Below are positions 8,708-19,000 of a stretch of 64,000 nucleotides of DNA, in pieces (within the stretch, counting starts at the first letter, position 1; each line of letters opens with the position of its first letter). The position numbers and the translations under genes were made by a program. Under the pieces are notes generated by a model. It was not told where the DNA came from. It ran no database searches and saw nothing but the letters and a program-made list of their open reading frames with translations. Source of the DNA: Roseiconus lacunae (GTDB taxonomy: Bacteria > Planctomycetota > Planctomycetia > Pirellulales > Pirellulaceae); NCBI RefSeq assembly GCF_008312935.1, contig NZ_VSZO01000010.1, forward strand, positions 434,001 to 498,000, in the 5' to 3' direction.

Positions 8708-10135
8708 GTGACGAAACAGTCACCCCAACGAATCCTAGTCGCCGACGACGAACCACTTTACCGCGAGACAACCGCAGAGTTTCTTCGCGAAGAGGGCTTT
8801 GAATGCATCTGCGTCGAGAATGCGGACGACGCGATCACGGTCCTGAAAGAAATGGACTTCGATTTAATCCTGACCGACCTCAACATGCCGGGCAACCTAA
8901 AGCTCGAACTACTCAGAGAGGGACGCGAAACCTATGCCCATGTTCCGATGATTGTGATCACGGGCGTCCCCTCGATCTCATCGGCCATCGAAAGCGTTCG
9001 ATTGGGTATCACTGACTACTTGCTTAAGCCAATCAAGCTGGACGAGTTGCTCGTCGCTGTAAAGCGGGCGATCGAACAAAAGCCCAGCAATCGCGGTGCC
9101 CCGATCACCAGTCCTCAAGACGTTGCCCTACCGACTCAGACGGTCCACGGCGCGACGACTCTTCATCGCGTCCCACCCGTTGTCGGCGAAAGCGATGGCA
9201 TGCGAGAGGTGTTCGAAATCGTCAGTAAAGTCGCACAGGGAAATGCGAATGTTCTAGTGACCGGCGAAAGCGGGACAGGAAAAGAAGTGATCGCCGAGAT
9301 GATCCATCGGCTGAGCGCGCGAAGTGAACGGGGATTTCAAGTCATCGATTGCACCGCAATTCCCGATACGCTTTTCGAATCCGTCCTCTTCGGACACACC
9401 CAAGGTGCCTTCACGGGGGCCATCAAAGACCAAGCTGGTTTGCTGCGGGCCGCCGACGGCGGGACGGCTTTTTTCGACGAAATCGGAGAACTACCGATGC
9501 CGCTACAGGCAAAGCTGCTGCGTGTCGTTCAGTCGCAAACGTTCACCGCCGTCGGCAGCGATCGTCCGGCTAAGATTGACACACGTTTTATCTGCGCGAC
9601 GAACCGCAATCTTTCCGACGAAGTCGAAGCGGGGCGATTCCGGCAGGATTTGTTTTACCGATTGGCTGTGATCCACATCCAGCTGCCACCGCTAAGAGAA
9701 CGTGGCCAAGACATTGTCCGCCTGGCCGAAACGTTCCTTCAGCAACTACTGCCTGCCGGCTCAAATCTCGAAGGATTTTCCGAAGAGGCGATCGAGAGCT
9801 TCCTGCGCTATCGATGGCCGGGCAACGTTCGCGAACTTCGAAACGTCGTCGAACGATCGATCGCACTCGCACAAGGATCAAACATCCGCCGCGAAGACCT
9901 GCCCGTACCGCTGCAAAACCCCAACGACACCGCAGACCAAGACTGGGTAGATCTGACCGAAATCTCCAGGGACGAAGCCCTCGACCGCGCCGATCGGGAT
10001 TACTTGACCAAGTTACTTCGCAAGCACCAAGGCGTGATCGCAAGGGCCGCTCGCCAAGCCGGACTATCAAGACAAGGCATGCACAAGCTACTCAATCGCC
10101 ACGGCATCATTGCCGATGACTTTCGCTCGCCATGA
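8708..10135 (+). CDS. NtrC-family sigma-54-dependent response regulator
   Basis: The protein has three domains. A receiver domain (about 1-125) has acidic residues in ADDE, phospho-acceptor Asp57 in LTDLNMPG, and a conserved Lys in LLKPIK. A sigma-54-interacting AAA+ domain (about 155-390) has Walker A GESGTGKE, the sigma-54 contact loop GAFTGA and Walker B GGTAFFDEIGE. A C-terminal Fis-type helix-turn-helix contains AARQAGLSRQGMHKLL. The start is the GTG at 8708 because AAGGAG lies 7 bp upstream; a TTG at 8642 would add 22 non-family residues. No histidine kinase is nearby, so it is an orphan regulator that should activate sigma-54 promoters once phosphorylated. Confidence 0.93.
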   Translation: MTKQSPQRILVADDEPLYRETTAEFLREEGFECICVENADDAITVLKEMDFDLILTDLNMPGNLKLELLREGRETYAHVPMIVITGVPSISSAIESVRLGITDYLLKPIKLDELLVAVKRAIEQKPSNRGAPITSPQDVALPTQTVHGATTLHRVPPVVGESDGMREVFEIVSKVAQGNANVLVTGESGTGKEVIAEMIHRLSARSERGFQVIDCTAIPDTLFESVLFGHTQGAFTGAIKDQAGLLRAADGGTAFFDEIGELPMPLQAKLLRVVQSQTFTAVGSDRPAKIDTRFICATNRNLSDEVEAGRFRQDLFYRLAVIHIQLPPLRERGQDIVRLAETFLQQLLPAGSNLEGFSEEAIESFLRYRWPGNVRELRNVVERSIALAQGSNIRREDLPVPLQNPNDTADQDWVDLTEISRDEALDRADRDYLTKLLRKHQGVIARAARQAGLSRQGMHKLLNRHGIIADDFRSP

Positions 10136-10148
10136 CCACTTCGCGGTC

Positions 10149-10433
10149 CTAATTGCCCAGCTCTTCGTCACGCATCGAACGAGTGATCAAGCTGCGCAGC
10201 TCCTCGACGCAGCTTCCTGCTTCGGGACCATAAAGGGTTCCGCCAATGATTTGACCGCTGGAATCATCGATCACAAGACGGTAACTCGGTGCCGGCTCTC
10301 GAGCGTCACCGGGCGCATCCCAATCATGCCAGACTCCCTGGCGGATGCGAGTCGCGATCCCTTGTCGTTCGGCGGCAGCGTCCGGTAGACCGACACTGAC
10401 ACATCGCCAATCAAAGTAAAACGTTTGGCTCAT
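10149..10433 (-). CDS. Conserved small hypothetical protein
   Basis: The 94-residue soluble protein begins MSQTFYFDWRCVSVGLPDAA and contains SYRLVIDDSSGQIIGGTLYG. It has no membrane segment and no motif I recognise. An ideal ribosome binding site, AAGGAG six bases before the ATG, makes this one of the best-supported small genes here. It is convergent with the NtrC-type regulator, with only 13 bp between the stops. The opposite-strand frame at 10110-10388 is a shadow. Confidence 0.65.
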   Translation of the reverse strand: MSQTFYFDWRCVSVGLPDAAAERQGIATRIRQGVWHDWDAPGDAREPAPSYRLVIDDSSGQIIGGTLYGPEAGSCVEELRSLITRSMRDEELGN

Positions 10434-11173
10434 CAGACACTCCTTCGTTAATGCGGTGGGGCAACCAAGCGATCGGCTTGGAAGCAGGTGTAGTACAGGC
10501 AGGTTGGCTCCAGGTACGCCTGCGTTGATCGCGCCGATCGGTCACAAACAACGGTGAAGAACAACGATTTCAATACGCGTCTCGCGGTGACATCGCACGA
10601 TGCATCGATCAACGATGCCTCGGGAAATCAAGCCTAGTGCTTCGCTTCAACGAATGACTCGGGTGCGATTCAATGACCGCCGGACATTGCCCGGTCACTG
10701 CAGCACCACCGTGACCAACGCCGTTCGGCTGATCCCAAAACCAAGATGAAACAAAGCACCAGCACCTCAATCGATTCTACCGCGTTGACACGACCGATTC
10801 GAAATCTTTTGCCACGAAACTAGAAGACATCCCCAATGATTTCTCGCTTGTCAACGGACGTTGTCAGTCGACACGATTTCACTATGAACGCAAACACCGT
10901 CCCCTCGTTCGTGACAGTGATGTGATGAAATCGCTGCGGTCAGGTCGCCTCTAAGATGCCGTAGCGAAGGTCGAGATCAAGCGTCGTCTATGAGAGTTTG
11001 TCAGTGACATTCATCTCTCGACGATTGACTGGGCCAAAGTGCCAAGGTTTTAGATTCTGGGGCCGATGAAGGCAATCATAGAAAGGCACTTGTGGATCGC
11101 ATTTTCTAAAACAACGACGCGGCTTCGGCCCATCAACAGAACCTCACCGCGTCGAACCAAGCAAACACGTTTG
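10434..11173. other. 740-bp intergenic region without a gene
   Basis: No frame of useful length or recognisable sequence occurs on either strand. The region carries the promoter of the small gene ending at 10149 and, at 10699-10736, a segment resembling the degenerate intergenic repeat also seen near 20.2 kb and 54.4 kb. Otherwise I see nothing in it. Confidence 0.5.
10699..10736 (+). repeat. Copy C of a degenerate intergenic repeat
   Basis: The core ACCGTGACCAACGCCGTTCG, followed by GCTGATCCC, resembles the sequences at 54449-54486 (about 25 of 38 positions identical by eye) and 20187-20224. All three copies lie in intergenic DNA. This is the weakest of the three. Confidence 0.35.
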
Positions 11174-11923
11174 CTACGCCAAGTCAAACAGCATTAGCTC
11201 GGCAGACGAATCACTTCGCAAGCGGAGCGTACGAATCTTCCCCGCTTCGCTCTGAAGGCCTTCGGGCTGACTCAATGCAGCCGCGTCGCCTTGCGACAAC
11301 TTCACGACTTCGGCAAAGCCGGACTGGGCCTCCAAGATGATCTGGCCGCGCAAGACCTGGATCCAGACATGGCGTCCGGTTTGAATCTGGTAGTCCAGCG
11401 AACGCTCAGAAAAGAGGTCGGCTAGATAAATTCGTACGTCTTGATGGATCCGCAGTGCCCCCTGCTCTGCGTCAGGTGATGCAACAAGCTGAAACTGATT
11501 GCGGCGTCCGGCCGGCTCGAACTTTTTTTGCTCGTAACTCGGCTCGATCCCCTGGACCTTCGGATGCAACCAAATCTGGTAAAGATGCGTTTGGCTCTCC
11601 CGGGAGGGATTGAACTCACTATGTGTAATCCCAGTCCCCGCCGACATCCGCTGGAACTCTCCAGCCCCCAAAACCTCGCCGTTCCCCATTGAATCACGAT
11701 GTTCAAGGGCTCCGTCTAACACGTAAGTGACGATTTCCATGTTGTCGTGGGGATGAGTTCCGAAACCTTTGCCGGCCGCAATCCGATCCTCGTTCATCAC
11801 ACGAAGGGCCCGAAATCCCATGTGATTCGGATCATAGTAGCGAGCAAATGAAAAGGTATGAAAGGCGTTCAACCAACCGTGGTCGGCGTGGCCGCGTTCT
11901 TCGGAGCGTCGGACGGTGATCAT
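11174..11923 (-). CDS. Pirin family protein (bicupin; quercetinase-like)
   Basis: The 249-residue protein starts MITVRRSEERGHADHGWLNA and shows the pirin N-terminal cupin signature. This includes FGTHPHDNMEIVTYVLDG with its metal-binding histidines, followed by HRDSMGN, then the SAGTGITHSEFN block with another His and a downstream Glu. A second, degenerate cupin forms the C-terminal half. Bacterial pirins bind iron and some (YhhW) have quercetin 2,3-dioxygenase activity; others act as redox sensors. The start is the ATG at 11923, with AGGAG six bases upstream. A MarR regulator gene lies directly upstream on the same strand with a palindrome between them, so MarR control is likely. Confidence 0.93.
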   Translation of the reverse strand: MITVRRSEERGHADHGWLNAFHTFSFARYYDPNHMGFRALRVMNEDRIAAGKGFGTHPHDNMEIVTYVLDGALEHRDSMGNGEVLGAGEFQRMSAGTGITHSEFNPSRESQTHLYQIWLHPKVQGIEPSYEQKKFEPAGRRNQFQLVASPDAEQGALRIHQDVRIYLADLFSERSLDYQIQTGRHVWIQVLRGQIILEAQSGFAEVVKLSQGDAAALSQPEGLQSEAGKIRTLRLRSDSSAELMLFDLA

Positions 11924-12011
11924 GTTTGTCTCCTGAAAAGGCGAGTTCTCAACCGTAAGCGAGTGACAGGTCACCCGCTCCGTGGTGGAATACTCGTAGC
12001 GTCCAAAAACC

Positions 12012-12021
12012 TTACATGTAA
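12012..12021. promoter_or_regulatory. TTACATGTAA palindrome between the MarR and pirin genes
   Basis: This perfect 10-bp palindrome lies about 90 bp upstream of the pirin ATG and just after the MarR stop. MarR-family regulators typically bind AT-rich palindromes of this kind, so it is a good candidate operator for pirin expression. No second copy is visible upstream of the MarR gene. Confidence 0.5.
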
Positions 12022-12035
12022 ACTAAGATAGGCCG

Positions 12036-12503
12036 TCACGATTCGTTGATCGCTCCGCGAACCGATTCCAGGATCTGAATCAGTGCCTTCTGTTCGGCCG
12101 AGCCGGCCCCCGCAAACAAAGTTTCATGAAGCTGAAGCACCGGTCGGTCAAGCTTTTTGAGCAAACGCTTGGCGGTCGGCGTCAGCTTGACGAGATAGAC
12201 GCGGCGGTCGGATTCCGATTGGACTTTGTCGACCAACCCCAGCTTGATCAACTGGGTGACAACTCGAGTCATCGCCGGTGCGACCTGGATCATCCGGTCG
12301 GCCACTTCCAGACAGGGCATCGGGCGATCTTCGCCTCGCAGAATCCGTAGCACGTTGTACTGCGTCAGCGTCAAACCATGCTCGCGCAGTAGTCTCGCCA
12401 TCCGATTTTCCAACAAATCACTGGTCCGCATGACTGCTAGCATTGCTTCCTGGGAAAGCGAATCAAACGGATCACGCTTTCGAAGTTCTCCTTGGAGTGA
12501 CAT
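12036..12503 (-). CDS. MarR-family transcriptional regulator
   Basis: The 155-residue protein has the MarR winged helix. An N-terminal dimerisation helix leads to LLREHGLTLTQYNVLRILRG, the recognition region VADRMIQVAPAMTRVVTQLI, and a wing with the conserved DRR in QSESDRRVYLVKLT. MarR proteins usually repress genes for phenolic compound or oxidative stress responses and release DNA on ligand binding or cysteine oxidation. The single Cys is in the HTH region (PMPCLEVA). The gene precedes the pirin gene on the same strand by 112 bp, and the TTACATGTAA palindrome in that gap suggests that pirin is its target. Confidence 0.92.
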   Translation of the reverse strand: MSLQGELRKRDPFDSLSQEAMLAVMRTSDLLENRMARLLREHGLTLTQYNVLRILRGEDRPMPCLEVADRMIQVAPAMTRVVTQLIKLGLVDKVQSESDRRVYLVKLTPTAKRLLKKLDRPVLQLHETLFAGAGSAEQKALIQILESVRGAINES

Positions 12504-12664
12504 CGTTGTTCGGTAAAGAGTGAGAGACGAAATTGAGTTCGGGGTCTAAACGCCACCTCAATCTAGAGGGTGAGCTTTAGAATTGATCTTGATTTTGCTG
12601 GAGACGACGCCTATTTGTTGCCGATACTTGGCAGTTTGGATGCCGCCAAGCTTGTTACGCAGGG

Positions 12665-13537
12665 ATGGTCAATCCAGTGAATCGACGGATCATAAAACGC
12701 TTCTTTCCGCTGCTATGTGTCGCCGTAGCGGCCTGCAGTCTGGTCGGATGCAGTCAAAATCCGTACCTCGCTGTCCCCGGTTCTGGGGCTTACCCGGCCC
12801 AAACCGGTCCGCTTAGCCCAACGATCGGTCAAGCGGCAAATCCCAACGACGCGAGGCTCGCCGAACTGACTCGGCGCGTTCAGTTGCTCGACGACAACAA
12901 CCGTCAGCTCCACACCCAGTTGGCTCAAAGCGAACAACAGGCTCAGGTTTATCGCGAAGAACTGTCACTCGTCCGACAACAATTGACGGCCACCAACCAG
13001 AAATTGGACGAAGCCCGTTTGGCTGCCAACGAAGCTCAAAACCAAGTTCGCGGTTTCCAGGCCTCGACCCAGCGACGAGGCGGGGCATCGATCGCGCCGA
13101 ACACCAATCTGGGCCAGCTTGCCGGAAGTTTAAACCTAGGTGGCTTGCCGGTCGAGCGAGACGGGGAACGGATTCGAATTGGGATTCCCAGCGACCAGCT
13201 TTTCGTCCCCGGAACGGCGCAACTGATTCCGCAAGCGACCACGATCATTAACCCGGTCGCCGCACAGATTCGCAGCTTGTTCCCTAGACAAAAGATCGGC
13301 ATCGAAGGCTACACCGATGCCAGCCAAGCGATGGCCGGATCGGCAGCCGCACATCAACTTGCGTCTGCCCAAGCGTCAGCCGTACTCGACGTCCTGACAC
13401 GGCATGCGGGCATGCCGGTTGCCCAATTTTTCATCGTTGCCCAAGGTGCGAATCGTCCACTCGGCTCAAATTCCTCGGCCTCCGGTCGAGCCGCCAATCG
13501 ACGCATCGAACTCGTGATCTATCCTGAAACCTTCTAG
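12665..13537 (+). CDS. OmpA-family lipoprotein with coiled-coil region
   Basis: The 290-residue protein has a lipoprotein signal (LLCVAVAACSLVGC, lipidation at Cys29). A heptad-rich coiled coil follows at about 65-130, then a C-terminal OmpA/MotB peptidoglycan-binding domain (about 150-288). The domain carries LFVPGTAQL, IGIEGYTDA and the GRAANRRIELVI end signature. Such proteins tie the outer membrane to the cell wall. The ATG at 12665 starts shortly before the signal peptide; an AGGG directly abuts it, so ribosome binding is atypical. It stands alone, convergent with the ABC exporter operon downstream. The planctomycete wall contains peptidoglycan, which fits this role. Confidence 0.9.
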   Translation: MVNPVNRRIIKRFFPLLCVAVAACSLVGCSQNPYLAVPGSGAYPAQTGPLSPTIGQAANPNDARLAELTRRVQLLDDNNRQLHTQLAQSEQQAQVYREELSLVRQQLTATNQKLDEARLAANEAQNQVRGFQASTQRRGGASIAPNTNLGQLAGSLNLGGLPVERDGERIRIGIPSDQLFVPGTAQLIPQATTIINPVAAQIRSLFPRQKIGIEGYTDASQAMAGSAAAHQLASAQASAVLDVLTRHAGMPVAQFFIVAQGANRPLGSNSSASGRAANRRIELVIYPETF

Positions 13538-13571
13538 GCTCCGCATCTGCCGCTCACCCACGTTCACCTAC

Positions 13572-15245
13572 CTACTCGGGCGGCAAATCAGAGGCGAGAT
13601 CGAATCTTCGCCAGCACCATGAGGTGACGATGACGGCGGCGATCGCCAATGCCCAGGTGCCCGCGATCGCCCCGGAAATGTAAATCGGCGCAATGTATGA
13701 TTCGCTGAACAAAGACCGGCACACGTGCACCCACAACAGGAGTGCACCGACGGCGGCCGCGATCAACGTCGCTTTACCGAGAAACATCACGTTGGCGCGA
13801 ACCACCATCCCAAGCCCCTGGGCGTGCTCGTGGTGAGGATAGGCGAGAAACAGTGCGTTCTCGGTCGCGAACGTGAATACGGCAAGCGCCGATAACATTC
13901 CGCCCCAACCGATGATCTGCGACCAGCCGGGGTGAACAATGGCCGCGGCGATCAAAAGCGTGGTGATTTGGAACGTGATCGTGATCAGAATCGGAAGCAA
14001 CATCTGCCCCAAAACGGTGTGAATAGGATTGAGCGGCAAACCGCGCAACAGCAGCATCCGTTTGAGATCGCGGCGAAAATCAATTCGTAATGCTGGGGGC
14101 GCTAGCAACATCGTGCATAAGGCTATTCCGGCAACGACAAAGGCCCATTGATTGGAGACTCGCCCGGTCAGCAGTGGCGACAGACAGAGGAGCGTCGGGA
14201 CACAGAAACTAAAAGCGATCGTCCCGAAATAGCGTCGAACCGACAAGGCTTGCCGCCAGACGAGAGCCAGCGTGTCGTGTGTTTGGCTGGGCAAGCGTTC
14301 GGTGACGGTGTCCAGCAAGGTGCGTTTGCTCGCTTCTCTGGCGGGACTTATCTGATCGACTTGCTTGTACGTGCCGTTTGCCAATGCGATCCGTTCTCGA
14401 CAGAGACGGCTTCGGTTGGCCCAACGATCAACGCGAACCATCAAGACGATACCTGCCGGAATCAGAGAGATTGAAGCGACGAGTTGCGAGAATGTCTGCG
14501 ATGAAATTTCTGGCGAGGTCGCCAGCAGGGCCGCCGGTTGCCACGGTAGTGCGAGACACTGGACACAGGGGCTTGACGCGACATTGCCGATCGCCGGAAA
14601 ACTTTGCATCAGGTAGATACCGGGTGCCGACCCCGGGGGTGTGATTTGCACGAGTTCGGCGAAGAAGCTGACGACTGCCGCGATCGCGACCAGCGTCAAC
14701 GAGATTCGCCAAAACCCTTGATCACGTTTTGAGATTCCGGTCACAAACCGCTGCCAACTGATCCTGACAGTCTCAAGCATGACGAGTGCGGCGAAGACGC
14801 CGATCGCCAACAGCCCACCGTGCTGCACGTCCGGCGCGAGTGCGATTGCGAGGAAAAAGGTCTTGAGTGCCGACGAAAACAGTAAGTTCGTCACCTTGTA
14901 ACCGGCAAACAGAGACCGACTGATCGGTGCCCCGCCGATCCAAAGGTTTTCCGCCGCGGTGTATTCCATGTCGACTTGTTTGTCGGTCCAAACGCAACGG
15001 ACGGCATGGTAGATCAAATACAACACCATCCCGCCGGACAACCAAAGCCGAAGTGATTCGGGATCGGCCGTTCGACGTGATGCGAGGATTAAGACCCCAT
15101 TCAGCACGTAAACGCTGAGGAAAACGATCGCGATCGCAGACGCAACAATACGGCGTGGCGAGCGCATTCGGGTGATCCCCCGTCGCAGCCGGAAAAGGCC
15201 TCGATGGGCGGTCAACCAAAGCAGGTGTCGCAATGGAGTAGTCAT
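13572..15245 (-). CDS. ABC transporter permease (ABC-2 type, exporter)
   Basis: The 557-residue protein is rich in membrane helices, arranged as two hydrophobic halves separated by a charged stretch around 280-330. It has no extracytoplasmic binding domain. Its ATG overlaps the stop of the upstream ATPase gene in an ATGA arrangement, so the two are co-translated and form one transporter. The overall form resembles large ABC-2 exporter permeases. The substrate is unknown. Convergent neighbour: the OmpA-like lipoprotein. Confidence 0.8.
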   Translation of the reverse strand: MTTPLRHLLWLTAHRGLFRLRRGITRMRSPRRIVASAIAIVFLSVYVLNGVLILASRRTADPESLRLWLSGGMVLYLIYHAVRCVWTDKQVDMEYTAAENLWIGGAPISRSLFAGYKVTNLLFSSALKTFFLAIALAPDVQHGGLLAIGVFAALVMLETVRISWQRFVTGISKRDQGFWRISLTLVAIAAVVSFFAELVQITPPGSAPGIYLMQSFPAIGNVASSPCVQCLALPWQPAALLATSPEISSQTFSQLVASISLIPAGIVLMVRVDRWANRSRLCRERIALANGTYKQVDQISPAREASKRTLLDTVTERLPSQTHDTLALVWRQALSVRRYFGTIAFSFCVPTLLCLSPLLTGRVSNQWAFVVAGIALCTMLLAPPALRIDFRRDLKRMLLLRGLPLNPIHTVLGQMLLPILITITFQITTLLIAAAIVHPGWSQIIGWGGMLSALAVFTFATENALFLAYPHHEHAQGLGMVVRANVMFLGKATLIAAAVGALLLWVHVCRSLFSESYIAPIYISGAIAGTWALAIAAVIVTSWCWRRFDLASDLPPE

Positions 15246-15976
15246 TTCGTGACTGTGGATGTCGCCTCGAAGTAAGCTTGTTCAAGAGTGGTTGCCGATG
15301 GAAACTGCTGGCGCAGTTGATCGACATCACCGAAAAATTGCAAACGCCCGTTCTGCATCACGATCAAGTGCGTGCATACGTCTTCGATCATTGCCAGCAG
15401 ATGGCTAGAGATAATGATGGTCGCGCCTGCCTTGGCGAGTTCGCGAGTCGATTCGAGCAATCGCCGAATCCCCGGTGGATCCAGTCCTGTCATCGGTTCG
15501 TCGAGTAGCAGCACGCTGGGTTGGAACAAGTATGCACAGGCGATCGCCAGTTTCTGCCGCATCCCGCGTGACAGCGTCGTTGCCCCGGCATCGACTTTAT
15601 CGGCCAACTGAAAGTAGTCGAGTAAGCGTTCTGACTTTTCAACACGATCGGGAACATCGTAAATGCGACCGATAAACTCCATGTGTTGCCCGACGGTCAA
15701 GTCATCGAACAGTGGCGGATCGTCGGGGACATACGCGAGATGCCGCTTGAGCTCGATCAGAGAGGACGAGTTGTAGTCGGTCAATTCGCAACCGGCGACT
15801 GTCAATCGACCACTCGTCGCCGGGATCAACCCCGCCAGACAGCGCATGGTTGTCGTCTTACCCGCTCCATTTGGGCCGACTAATGCGCCGATGCTCCCCG
15901 GTTCGAGGGAAAAGCTAACGCCATCGACGGCTAAATGAGTTTCATAGAGTTTACGGAGCTCTTCACAGCGGAGCAT
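15242..15976 (-). CDS. ABC transporter ATP-binding protein (exporter type)
   Basis: About 244 residues. Walker A is GPNGAGKTTTM, the signature region reads LSRGMRQKLAIA, and Walker B is LLLDEPMTGLDPPG, followed by the switch histidine in IIISSHLL. The sequence is of the CcmA/DRR type used by ABC-2 exporters. The ATG at 15976 is preferred over a TTG at 15988. The gene is coupled by a 4-bp overlap to the permease gene downstream. The signature serine-glycine spacing (LSRGM) is usual for this subgroup. Confidence 0.92.
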   Translation of the reverse strand: MLRCEELRKLYETHLAVDGVSFSLEPGSIGALVGPNGAGKTTTMRCLAGLIPATSGRLTVAGCELTDYNSSSLIELKRHLAYVPDDPPLFDDLTVGQHMEFIGRIYDVPDRVEKSERLLDYFQLADKVDAGATTLSRGMRQKLAIACAYLFQPSVLLLDEPMTGLDPPGIRRLLESTRELAKAGATIIISSHLLAMIEDVCTHLIVMQNGRLQFFGDVDQLRQQFPSATTLEQAYFEATSTVTK

Positions 15977-16035
15977 GAGAGGGGCCAAGGAGTGCGTGAG
16001 TAAGTCGGGGCTGCGACAAGAGTAGGTTACAGTTT

Positions 16036-19000
16036 TTATCGCGCCCTCGAAAACTTAACCCTTTGCCTGATGCCGGTCGTTAAAAGTGTCGTGACCGGCT
16101 CACCACGACGAACTTCGGTTGCGTGCAGGTATGCGAACACCGCGGCTTCATCGGCGTACGCCTGCCGGAGGATTTGATCGCGGTCACCCACCTCCGACGA
16201 ATGTGCGGCCCGATCACCGATCGCCACTTCAAACACGCGTCCATCGGACGTGCGTCCGACGACCACCGATTGTTGCTGGTCAAACGCCAACGCGGTAATG
16301 GCGGAACTCGACTGACGCACCGATGCGAGCGGTTGGATTAAATAATGCTCATCGGCATCGGTTCGCACTTGATAGACATCCACTTGCCCCGATGCGGTCC
16401 CGGTGACAAGTCGCGATCGATCGGGCGAAATCGCAATCGCAGAAATCACCCGATGGTCAGGGCTGGTCACGGAGACTTGCTGTCCATTGATGCGATCCCA
16501 TATTGCCAATGTTCCATCACGGCCGGCTGTCACTATCCAACCCGCCTGCTCGTTTTGGCTAGCCGACCGGATCTGATCGCGCGACAAAGCAAGATCACTG
16601 GCCGGAGGTCGACGTTCGGCATTCCATCGCACCAAGGCCCCGTTGCGAAGCCCCGCGTACAAACGATCGCCTGCGGCGGAGATCGCAATCGTCCAGGCCT
16701 TTGCTTCGTGCAAGCGAATCGATTCGAGTTCTCGATTTGAATCAAGATCCCAGATGCGAATCGTTCCATCATCACTGCAACTGATGATGCGACGATCGAG
16801 CGGATGCAACAAGATCGATCGAACCAATCGATCGTGGCCCTCAAACAGACGCAGAACCTGATGAGTCCGAAGACTCCACATTGCGATCGAACTGTCAGCG
16901 GTCTCGGACAGGATCGCTGCGTCATTATCGACAAACTTTAGATCGTGGAGGTGTTTCGTTTTTGCGTCGATTTCAAACTGCTGAGTTCCCGATTTAACAT
17001 CCCAGATTCGAATGATTCCATCGGACCCACCGGTAGCCAATCGATTCCCATCGGAACTAAAGGTCAAGGATTGGACGTTGTCGTTGGAACGAAAACTTCG
17101 TTTGAGTTGTCCGTTGGTCGCGTCCCAAAATCGAACGATCCCAGAATAAGATCCGGTCGCGACTGTACGGCCATCGCGACTATAGGCGATCGAAGAAACT
17201 CCGCTATTGTGTTCCAAAACGATCGGCGCGGCCTGCTGTTTGGAGACATCCCAAAGTCGCGCAGTTTGGTCCACACTGGCACTCGCCAATTGCTGACCGT
17301 CGTGACGGACTGCGATCGCAAGCACCCCGTCATCATGACCGAGCAGTCGCCGTTGCAAACGATGCGTGACCGAATCGAGTATGCGAATGTCATAGTTTCG
17401 ATGTACGTCATCGAAATCGCTTTGCAGTGAATCGCCCTCGGCGATCGCCAGAAAACGCCCCTTCGGATCAACGCCCACCGCGCCGACGATCCCAGCGAGA
17501 GAGCCGATCTCAGTCGGGGTTTCATCATGCAAAACAAGTGAATCTTCGACATCCCAAAGCTTCACCGATTTGTCGACACTTGATGAGACCAAACGTTTGC
17601 CCTCGCGGTGGAAACAAAGGTCAACAATCCTACGAGTGTGCCCACACAACAGTGCCACCGACTGATACATTTCTGTTCGCCAAAGCTGGATCGCCCCATC
17701 AGTTCGACCGATCGCGAACAATCGGCCATCGGGAGAAAACTCGATCGAGGATGCCGCTTGGCTGGACCTCGCGTACGCCCGCTGCCGTTCTCCGGTCAGG
17801 GCGTCAAGCATTTTCAACCGGCCTTCGGAATCCCCCGCCAAAATTTGGCCTCCGTCATTGGTGTAGCTGAAACATCGAACCGGGGATTCATTACTTGGAC
17901 TTTGCCACAACAGCGCGCCGTCAAGGTCGTACATATAAATCCAACCATCATTGACACCACCCCAAGGCACTCGACTCCTGACCGAGATGGCATTGGCGAT
18001 CGGCGAAACTTTAATCGCTTGGATTTGATGTGAACTGTGTTGAAACTGAATCTCCGATCCTTGTGATTCAACGTTGATCACGAGGACTGTCCCTCGGTCG
18101 GTCGCAATGGCCAATCGCCCCTGGGTTGAATCGGACAGCGGGGGCGAAAACCAATCAAGTGCGACAACGCCGGTATCGAATGATGGCAATTCGGCAACGA
18201 CACGATTGTCGGTCGTATCAACAACGATAACACCGTCGTCTTTGGATGCACTCGCCAGCCAGCGCCCGGTACGATCCATACACAGCGGGCCGATAGCTCG
18301 AAGCTGAAATTCCGATAGGACTTGCGAAGACGTTCGGTCGAGTGGATAGCGATTGACCTGGCCCACTTCGGTCGTCGCGATCAGCTCCTCTTCGCCAGGT
18401 CCAAAGGCAATTGCGGTCGCCGTTTTGGCGGTCCCTGCAAAGGTTTGTAAACTTGAATCAAGACGGTTACGGGCAAGGTACCATTCGATCTGTCGTTCCG
18501 TCGGCGGGACCTGCTGCAGTAAACGAAGTGATTCGCGAGTGCGGCCCTGCTGCCCCCGATCGCGGGCGAGCAGGTAGTGCGTTTGCGCCGCCATCGCTTC
18601 GGCAACTTGGCGTGCGGCGATCGCGGCATCCCGCTGAAGTTGAGCCTCTTCAGATACCGTCGTGGCATGCTCCGCAGCCTCACGTGCGTAGCGTTCTGCG
18701 ATCGTCGCTCGGCGCCGCTGCGTTTCACTTTGCGACCACATCAAGATCGACGTCGCCAACCCAATACCAAGGACAACGACCACGACCGCTGCCATCGTCG
18801 CAAGGTATCGATGACGCACCAGCGAGCGTTGCAATTGATAAACCAGTGGACGCGGATTGGCGATGATCGGCTCGCCTTTAACGAAGTGCCTGATGTCGTC
18901 CGCCAACGCGATCGCGGTCGAGTATCGATACGCCGGATACTTCTCGAGCGCCTTTAAAACGACACAATCGAGACTGCCGTCGAGCGTGCTCGCCAATTGC

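Noticed and set aside
14773..15330. 185-codon open frame on the minus strand
   Set aside because: It overlaps the ABC permease and ATPase genes in another frame and has an Arg-rich shadow composition.
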